From Monoraphidium neglectum (lineage: Eukaryota; Chlorophyta; Chlorophyceae; Sphaeropleales; Selenastraceae): a stretch of DNA of 23,384 nt. Within the stretch, counting starts at the first letter, position 1; every line of letters starts with the position of its first letter. Position numbers and translations under genes: made by a program. Under the pieces are notes generated by a model. It ran no database searches and was not told the origin of the DNA. It was given only the letters and a program-made list of their open reading frames with translations. The DNA lies in the NCBI RefSeq assembly GCF_000611645.1, contig NW_014013034.1, positions 1 through 23,384 on the forward strand, read 5' to 3'. Below are positions 1 through 7,628 of the stretch, in pieces.

Positions 1-1129
1 CTCGCTGTGGCGGGGTGAATTTGTGTGGCGAGCGATCGGGGGTAGCGGCGGCGTTCGCTGTAGGCAGGGTTTTCGCCATGGCGGGGTTCGCTGTAGCGAG
101 GGAGCACTGTATGTGTATGCTTGCTGGCAGGTCCGTTGGAAGGTTAGGAATGAGGAGGTCTGCTCTGATGAGCGCGGGGCCGATGGCAGTGATGCTATGG
201 CATGAGTAACTTATGTATTTACCTATCATTGCTGCCTGGTGCCAGGCAGGGCAATCAGGCATTTTCAAACGTAGGATATACATAAGTGGCAACCCTCCCA
301 GCAGTATTCGCACACTCTGCTGGCAATGGGAAGTCCCATGTGCGCCACGAGCTGCATGGGGCCATGTCTTGCCAGCCAGGCGTCGGGAAGGGTGCAGGGT
401 GGGGAAGAATGGGCCAGCGTTGGGCCCATCTCAAATTCAAATATGTGAGCCCAGCCCAGGGGGTTCGGGCTGCCCCTGCGCTTGGGCCTTTACCAAAGGG
501 CAGGTTCAGTGCCGGTGATGGCGATTTGACTGGATGCCCCTGGCAGTGCATGCACAAGCGGCTGGCAGAGGAGCCACCAGGGCCGCGCACGCAAAGCCTT
601 TAGCGCCCTGCTTTTTGGGGCCGCGAGCGGCTACGGCCGCCCTGATACGCATGCAAGGCCGCGGCTTGTGGGTCAATTTTTGACAAGCTCGCTTGATTCT
701 ATGCAGCAAATGCTTCGCACACGCGCTCGAGCAAGTTTGCCGTGTTGCCGCCGCTCACGATCTTCTGCGCTGTCTGGGTGGGCCCAGGCGTCCCAGGCCG
801 CGCATTTCATTGAGTGGCGGGTGCAGCAGCCCTGTGCTTCGCCGCCCCTGGACTTTCTCATTGCCTTCTTGTACCGAGCGCACTAACTTTTGCGGCCGCG
901 GGCGGCTGGCGAGAGTAAAGTGCGCGGTGGGGGTTCGTGCACCAAGCAACTCACGCAACCAACAAGGGGGTGCACTCCCTTACAGTGCTTGATCAAAAAC
1001 ATTCGCGCATAACTTTTCAGACCAAAACACGGACTCCTGCTCAACGGTGTCCTTTCCCGCGAGCAGCAGAATCACAGCAGGAGCAAGACGTGACACGCCC
1101 GCAAGCGCTTCTGCGCGACCCTAGGAGGC
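1..1129. other. 5' flank of the RING gene, no gene recognised
   Basis: The short open frames here have no family signature, no supported splice structure and composition like the other spacers. A perfect 8-bp inverted repeat with a 2-base gap lies at 232-249. The stretch just before 1130 presumably contains the promoter and 5' UTR of the RING gene, but no clear TATA box was seen. The end of an upstream gene could lie at the far left without being recognisable. Confidence 0.4.
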
Positions 1130-2252
1130 ATGGAGGAGGACTCTGATGGCTTGGTGGCGCCACAGGCGGCTCCACAGGGGCCAGGGGCAGAGAGGTCGAG
1201 CCTGGCGCCATCGTCCTTCACCTGCAGCATCTGTATGGAGCTGCTCGTGGATCCTGTAGTCGGTGAGCACCTTTTTAGACATCTGCGAGGTGGTCCCGAC
1301 ACGCGTGCACAGCTCAGCGAGTCTGCCCCCGCAGTCGTTCTGAACACCGCCTACCCGCGGCCCCTCCACCCCGCAGGCAGCTGCGGGCACGACTTCTGCA
1401 AGCGCTGCATTGATCAGTGGCGAGGCTCGTGTCTGCGCAACGGGCGGTGCGTGCAGTGCCCAGTCTGCCGCACCCAGCTGCTGTCATCGCCGTGCCAGAC
1501 CTTTGGTGAGTGCACGTGCTGCCCTCTCTTGCATGCCTGCATGCATGCATGCGACCACTGTAAAAGGCTGTTCAAGCAGTATAGATTGCGATCTGCCATA
1601 GTGCCGCAGCGCGTTGGTAGGCGGCTGTGGCGTCACGTCCATGGGCTGCGGTGCTCCGACCGCTGCCTTACTTCTTCCCTCCTTGGCCCCACCGCTGCTT
1701 TGCAATCTTGAAGGCGTTTGCATACGTCTGAGGGAGACCATTGAGAAGCTGTTCCCAGATCAGCTGGCAGCTCGCCGAGCGGAGGCTGAGCGGCAGGCCA
1801 TCGCCGGCGGCGGCAGCTCTGCGGCAGCATACAGCAGCGCCGAGCAGCCACCCGCGGCGTCCTTCGCTCAGTTTGCACAGGCGATCCGGCAGCAGCAGGC
1901 CCTGCTTGGCCACGAGTACGAGCAGCAGCGGGCCAGCATGATACGTGACAGCATCGCGCTGCTCACGAGGCCGCCAGCCGTGCCGACCAGCAGCTCGGCC
2001 AGCACCACCAGCACATCTTCGCAGCTGGGCCAGCCACAGCAGCGCGCCGTGCCAGAGCGCCAGCAGTCCTCCCCGGGACAGCACCAGGTGTTCAGTGCGC
2101 ACCAGCCACACCGGCCAGTTGCAGCATCTCTGCCGGCCGCCCAGGCCGCGGCAGCTGCGGCCGCTGCTGCCTCCGCGGCAGGGACTTTGTCCGACTGGCC
2201 GCCAACGACAGACATGCTGCAGCGGGCAGCAGCCGCCACCACGCCTGCATTT

Positions 2253-2298
<46 letters not shown>

Positions 2299-2935
2299 CG
2301 GCTCCAGCACCGCCTGCGCATGATCGCGAGATCATCCAGCAGCAGCAGCAGCTGCTCGGCTGGCTTGCAGGCATGGTCACTGGGGCTGCTACAGCCGGCG
2401 CCAACCTGCAGCCCGCGCCCGTCTCAACCCCCTCCGCGACTGGGCCGGGCGCAGCTGGCGCTGGCGCTGCTCTGGCCGCTGCAGCCTCCATTGCTGGGGT
2501 CGCAGGGCCTGGCGCCATGCCGCTCCTGTCCCTGCCAGAGGCCCAGCAGCTGCTGAGCAGCTGGGCGTGGCACGGCAGTGTGTTTGAGGCGGAGCTGCTG
2601 GTAATCTACACGGTCCTGCAGCACCGTCTGGCGGCGTGCGGCGAGTTGCTGCGCATGTGCAGTATGAACGACGGGAGCAATGGTGCCGCGGCAGCAGCGC
2701 TGCAGCAAGTGTTTGGGATGCAGCAGCTGCCAATCCCGTCTCTGCAGCAAGCGCAGCAGCAGCAGGCGCAGCAGCAGCAGGCGCAGCAGCAGCAGCAGGC
2801 GCAGCAGCAGGCTCAGGCGGTGGCTCAACAGCATGCACACGCGCAGCAGCAGGCGCAGCAGCAGGCGCAGTCTACTCCAGTCACGCCTCAGCACGCGCAG
2901 CAGGGTGGGCAGCAGCTGTGGTGGGGGTTCGATAT

Positions 2936-2979
<44 letters not shown>

Positions 2980-3347
2980 TGCGCTATCAGCAGCATATGT
3001 GGATGCAGGCGCAGCAGCAGCTGGCTGCCGCCGCTGCCGCAGCGCAGCAGCACATGCAGCAGCAGGCTCCAGCTCAATCATCTATGGCGTTCCCGTTTTG
3101 GGGGCAGCCCCCGGTAGCAGCTGTGCAGCAGCCGCCGTGGTCTGCGCAGCTCATGAGCTCGTGGCCGGCCTCTGGGAATGGTCAAGGAGTGGAGCAGCCG
3201 CAGCAGAGCGAGTCGTCAGAGGGCGGGCTAACGACAAGCTCCACAGGTGCTGCGCTGCCTGTCTTTTGGCAGCAGGGCGGGGCTGCGCAGGGCCAGCCAG
3301 CGCAGCACCAGGGATCGATGGATTGGCAGGCGCACAGCGGTGGATGA
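1130..3347 (+). CDS. C3HC4 RING-finger protein with long Gln/Ala-rich tail (probable E3 ubiquitin ligase)
   Basis: Three-exon model: 1130-1262, 1377-1505, 1714-3347, giving 631 aa. Introns are GTGAGC..CAG and GTGAGT..AAG, and phase is kept across both. The start ATG follows AGGAGGC and is the first in frame. The RING spans residues 32-75 with zinc ligands C32, C35, C47, H49, C52, C55, C72 and C75, a canonical C3HC4 spacing once intron 1 is removed. It is followed by the segment RLRETIEKLFP, which resembles the helix after the RING in several RING ligases. RING domains of this type normally recruit an E2 and promote ubiquitin transfer. The remaining ~520 residues are low complexity: polyQ, polyA and mixed Q/A runs, with no second domain recognised. 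The fold is clear from the sequence, ligase activity is inferred from the family, and the substrate is unknown. The tail could act in protein-protein or condensate interactions, but this is only a guess. Confidence 0.85.
1263..1376 (+). other. Stop-free, in-frame intron inside the RING domain
   Basis: Intron 1 of the RING gene is 114 nt, a multiple of three, and contains no stop in the host frame. Removing it joins V44 to the CGHDFC half of the RING at the family-standard spacing. If retained it would add 38 residues between the first and second zinc-ligand pairs. Confidence 0.75.
2256..2297 (+). repeat. (CAG)14 microsatellite encoding polyGln
   Basis: Fourteen uninterrupted CAG codons follow a GAG codon in exon 3 of the RING gene and encode Q14. 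Confidence 0.97.
2749..2878 (+). repeat. Imperfect tandem GCG(CAG)n repeats encoding Ala-Gln blocks
   Basis: A run of units made of one GCG codon followed by two to five CAG codons lies in exon 3 of the RING gene. A short divergent stretch with His and Val codons interrupts it. It encodes a nearly pure Gln/Ala segment and looks like replication slippage of a 9- to 18-base unit. Confidence 0.85.
2937..2978 (+). repeat. Second (CAG)14 microsatellite encoding polyGln
   Basis: Fourteen uninterrupted CAG codons encode Q14, the same number as the tract at 2256-2297 in the same exon. Confidence 0.97.
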
Positions 3348-4751
3348 ACTGGGTTGGTGCGACGTGGTTCCTTGAGTGTGTTGACGTCGTCTGACACAAC
3401 ACCCCTGCCACCACGACAACCCTCTACTTGCTCGTCGTTGCGCTGCTGCCGACAGCGCCGCAAGCGCATAGACCAGGCGCACACGTCCGCGGTCGCTGCC
3501 ATTTCCTGTGTATCAGAAGCGCCGCCCTTCTCTTTTGGCACACGCACGAAATCCGCTTGCAATGCCTGTTCGTACGTCTTCCATAATTATCGGCATGCAC
3601 ACAGATACGCACAACGGGACGGTGGATATGGACGAGGGGCTTTTGCCACTCGAATTGTCTTTGTTTGCTGCAGAGGCGCATCGGCGCGCTTGAATTATCG
3701 CGCGGCGCCGTGCATGGCCGCCGACAGTCTTGACGCAAGAGCGCCGTTGGAGGTCGGCAGGCCCCGGATTCCCCTTCACCCATGAATACTGCGTGCATTG
3801 TGCTCCAGCGCTGCGCCGCACGTCCTGCGATGGGTCGTCTGCGGGCCCGTCTCTGCTGGGCGTGCGCCAGCTTTTGACAGCATGCCGGCTGTTGCCGTCT
3901 TGCTCGTCCCTTCTACTTCCAGCCGTTTCAGGGCGCCCCGTATCATGCCAAGGGGCCCAATCACCGAGCGCGCGCCTTAACACAGCAGCGCGTCTTCCCT
4001 CTCCTGCGGTGGCTGGCGCCCTAGCGCCTCACAAGCCCCGCTGCGAGAAGGGGCATGTATGCATTTTCGGAACGACACCCAACCTCTACGACCTCTGATC
4101 CCCTCAGATGAATCCGCAGAAACCGAGTTCTTTAGTGCTCAATAGTTTGTGGATTGCTCGTTGTTTTTGTCCGTGCCCCCTCATCCCCCCTGGTCCAAGC
4201 CAGTGGTTGAGTTGTGGGTCCAAATCCCAATGGTGTGCGCTCCAATGCCACTGTACTTGTTTGCGACTTTATGCCCTCTTTGCTTCCGTCACCTGTTGCG
4301 CGCATGCACATGTCTGTGTTATCGGAGCATTTCCAGATCTCATCATGCTGCTGTTCCCCTTGGGACCAGCAGGTTCAGCAAGGCCAGCCATCTGAAGGCA
4401 TCACTTCACATAACAGGATCTTGGAGGGCATGCTTTGCGTTGGTTTGTTTGCTGCCATGAGCTTGTCAGCAGCAGCTTGCGAGCTGCAGCCAGCAGCATA
4501 GTGCAATGCTGCCAAAGCGCCTCGCGCCGACAGCTGGGTGATGGCACAGGCAGGGTGATGGCTACAGTACTTGTCAGGTTCAAATGTGTCTTGGAGGTTG
4601 AGCTGCTCCTGCTGCACAGCCCATGCTTATGACGATACCCGTGAGCTTAGCGTATACTGTACCACAAATCAAACAGCGAATATCTGCATTCGTACTGTGC
4701 TTCACTTGCACGGGTGATCTGCCAAGTTGATGGTGTCTGCATGGTGATGGG
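3348..4751. other. Spacer: 3' UTR of RING gene and upstream region of transporter
   Basis: No reading frame in these 1.4 kb shows a recognisable family, a convincing exon chain or the biased codon use of the neighbouring exons. No TGTAA motif was found, so the RING gene's polyadenylation site is unplaced. Near the right end a four-codon upstream ORF (4741-4755) overlaps the transporter start. Confidence 0.45.
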
Positions 4752-4755
4752 ATGA
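4741..4755 (+). promoter_or_regulatory. Four-codon uORF whose stop overlaps the transporter start codon
   Basis: The ATG at 4741 opens a frame of four codons ending in TGA at 4753-4755. That stop overlaps the proposed transporter ATG at 4752 in an ATGA arrangement. If the transcript starts upstream of 4741, ribosomes would terminate on the main start, which could tune initiation. The regulatory role is inferred. Confidence 0.35.
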
Positions 4756-6814
4756 AATCTTCACCAGATGAGAGTCAGCCTTTGGTGGCAGATCAGAACG
4801 TACACGCCGACGGTCTTGGTGCAGCAGCAGCGAGAAGTGACAGACCCAGAAACGACAAACCCTTACCGTTGCCGCTAGTTTTAGGTGGGTGACCGCGTTT
4901 TGTTCATGCGCGGGAGTGTTTCGTGCGGGCCCTTGCGCATTTCAGCCTTTGGCGGGAATCAGCACACGCGCGATGTCAGCTTTGACGGGCTGAGCGCATT
5001 GCCTTTGCCCTCTCAGAACGACAATCTCTGACGCTCGCCTGCCGCTGGCACTGCAGCCTACTACACGGTCGCGTCTGGCAGCCTTCTAGTCATCAACAAA
5101 GTAGCTATTGTCGCGCTGCCGGCTCCAACCTTCGTGCTGCTCTGCCAGCTGCTCTTTTCGGCCGGTGCCGTCTTGATCGCCCATTGGGTCGGCGCCGTCG
5201 CCATAAGCAAGGCAACCGCCCGGCAGCTGCTACACTTCTTGCCGAATATCTTGGGGTTTGTGGGGACCATCTACGCCAACATCAAGGTGCGCGCGCACGG
5301 CACCACGTGACGTTCACAGTCCGATGCGACAGCCGGACGCTCGCTCTGGGGCATGCGAATACATCGCTGATGCGCCTCTGGAACGCCGTCCCGTTGCTGC
5401 TGCTCAGCGCCGGGGGCCCTGCCGGATACCGCTGCGGGCGCCGCAGGTCCTGCAGCACAGCAATGTGGAAACCTTCATCACCTTCCGCTGCAGCACGCCC
5501 CTGGTCCTCTCCTTCTTCGACTGGGCCCTCCTCGGCCGCAAGCTGCCGACGGCGCGATCCTGGGCGGCGCTCGCGGCGCTGCTGCTCTCGAGCGTTGGGT
5601 ACGCGTGGTTCGACAAGGGTTTTGTCGTGGACGCGTACGCGTGGCTGTTTGTGTGGTACGTCTTCTTCACGTTTGAGGGCGTCTGGGTCAAGCACATGGT
5701 GAGGCAGGGCTGCCGGGGCAGGGGCAGGGGCGCCTGATGCAGCGTGTCCACACAGTGGCACGTTTTGACAGCCATTGGGATGGAGCGGCGCGCTGGCTGC
5801 CTGTTGGGACTGACAACCGATGTGGGTGCACGTGCTTTGCTGTGGCCGGGCCGTTGCGTAAGGGCCCGCAGTTTAGTGCTGCCTCTACCCTCCATGCCCT
5901 GCGCGTGCCGCCGCAGTGCGACACTGTCCCCATGTCCAATTTCGGGCGCGTGTACTACGCCAACCTCATGAGCAGTCCGGTGCTGGCCGCTGCGCTGCTG
6001 TTCGCCGAGAAAGAGCGTGCCCTGCTGGCCGGAGTCACCTGGGGCGTCAGGGTCTCCGGCCCCCTGGCCCTGTCGTGCATCATGGGCGTGGCGATGAGCC
6101 ACGCGAGCTACCTGCTGCGGTCGCATGCGGCGGCGACGACGGCGGCGGTGGTGGGCATCGCGTGCAAGCTGCTGTCAGTGGTGCTGAACCTCGCGATCTG
6201 TGAGCAGCCCCTTCACGCTGCTTTGTTCCGCTGTGTGCCGGCTCTGTATGGGGTGGTGGGGTGGCTGTATGCAGGGCGTAGTGCTGAGCGTAGGCAGGCT
6301 TGGCTTTGGGGAGCGCGAGGGGAGCTAGAGTGCACTGTGACAGCCATTGGCGAACGAGCTGGCACGTGGCATACGGAGTGTGAGGCCTGTGGTCGCTGCA
6401 GGGCACGACGGAACCCCTTCACCAAATTCCCCTGTACGCAGGGGACCGGCACGCCGGCCCTTTGCAGCTGGGGTTTCTGCTGCTGGGCATTTTTGCAGCT
6501 GCCATGTACAGGTAAGTCGGCAAGGGAGTTGGCTTGCTTCTCTGCCGGGTGCATGGTGTAGTCCAAAGACAAGATCTCAGTCGGGCACAACGCTCCAAGG
6601 CGCCTGCTTGTGGCTGCCGGCGTGAGCCGGTTACTGTACCTCTTGTCATGCTGGTTTGTTCCTGCCTGCTGACTTGCGTGGTGACTTCTGCACACAACTT
6701 ATGCCGCTGGGTGACGGCCTGCGCTCTCATTCCAGGCAGGCGCCGCTGCGGGAGGAGGCCAAGCTGCAGGCCAAGGCTTCAGGGACTGAGTCGGTGGAGA
6801 AGGGCAAGGACTGA
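4752..6814 (+). CDS. Nucleotide-sugar transporter, DMT superfamily TPT/GONST-like
   Basis: Six exons: 4752-4884, 5057-5286, 5447-5698, 5917-6199, 6442-6511, 6736-6814; 348 aa. All introns are GT-AG and phases agree throughout. A ~44-residue hydrophilic cytosolic N-terminus precedes a series of hydrophobic segments. Family landmarks include NKVAI in the first membrane helix, NVETFITFR-STPL followed by DW-LLGRKLP (about 128-155), YAWLFVWY, VYYANL, GIACK at 285-289, and WDRHAG at 300-305, matching the WDKHA motif of plant GONST-type carriers. Such proteins exchange cytosolic nucleotide sugars for the nucleoside monophosphate across Golgi membranes. The GDP-sugar signature in well-studied members is GALNK; here the matching position reads GIACK, so the substrate (GDP-mannose, GDP-fucose or another) is open. 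The charged tail ends in KGKD, and Lys residues near the C-terminus could favour ER/Golgi retention. Exon 5 was placed by the WDRHA motif; other upstream AGs would break homology. Confidence 0.88.
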
Positions 6815-7628
6815 CGCTCGTTGGAATGTAGAATCATAGAACCCGCCTGACGACGTTGCTATGAATTTTGTGATATGGAACTGCTAATTGTTGATGACGC
6901 GACTGTGCACTCATTCGATACATGGCGCTGGAAAGGGCTGCTGTTCCAGCCACTCCTTGCGATCAGAACTAGACTCCCAATCATTGCGCTGACGTCACGT
7001 GACCGCTGGCGGTCGAGACCTTGGAAAGCACTGGGACCAGTTGCTTGTAAGCAACCTCACGAGCTTGACAGACGCCCTTCACGTCACCTGGCCGCTTTGG
7101 GGCCTCGCCAACGCTCCGGTCGCGCTGATCATCGCCGCCCTTTGTCAAAGCAGCATGACTCGGCTGCTCGGAGCAGCTGCCTGTGGGCATGATAGTGGCA
7201 CCATACACGTTCATGCGCATCGTATGTACCAACACAAGTTCTTCCGACTGCTCGTTTCTTGCCTACAACGGCACTCATATCGCACTGCGAGGATGAATGC
7301 TGAAATTCTGGGCATGCGAGCCCACCATGCCAGCCATGCGGGCCAGCTGCAGGCGCGCTCGCGCGCTGGAGGCTTCCATCACGCGGTTTCATCATGTATA
7401 CGGCTGGTTAGCGCTCGAGGTACCAGGGGTGATGCCAGCCCGCGCTCAGCACAGTTGGGTTCGCACACTCATGCATGCACGCCTCTCTCATGGAAGCGTA
7501 CCGAAAAATCTGACAGAGTAAAGTTGCTAGATCCTGTCACGAGGCTAACTCAGTGGTGATGCCGTCTTGGGACAGCCCTGTTGGCGCCCCCGCCAGTCAG
7601 CAGCGCTGACGACGCTGCGCTGTGCTGC
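6815..7628. other. Spacer: transporter 3' UTR and upstream region of the hydroxylase
   Basis: The left part is presumed 3' UTR with a TGTAA at 7046. The right part may hold an unrecognised first exon of the hydroxylase. A frame beginning at the ATG at 7297 has an Ala/Arg/Ser-rich start reminiscent of a transit peptide, but I found no splice pair that joins it convincingly in phase. Confidence 0.4.
7046..7050 (+). terminator. TGTAA putative polyadenylation signal of the transporter gene
   Basis: TGTAA, the usual chlorophyte poly(A) signal, lies 232 nt after the transporter stop, a typical algal 3' UTR length. The motif is short and could be chance. Confidence 0.4.

Noticed and set aside
1614..1713. 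Upstream extension of the Q-rich frame as an independent gene start
   Set aside because: The extension begins at a TTG and runs through intron 2; splicing from the RING exons in phase explains the frame better.
3730..4098. 122-codon + frame with a Cys/His-containing end
   Set aside because: No recognisable family, no splice partners, Ser/Arg/Leu composition typical of GC-rich noncoding frames.
4190..4250. T-arm-like sequence GGGTCCAAATCCC resembling part of a tRNA
   Set aside because: No D arm, anticodon arm or acceptor stem can be built around it; it is a short chance match. A similar GGGTTCAAG in the hydroxylase intron near 10460 fails likewise.
7297..7521. Possible transit-peptide first exon of the hydroxylase
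   Set aside because: The amino acid composition is suggestive, but no good donor in the required phase pairs with an acceptor before 7629, so it was not added to the model.
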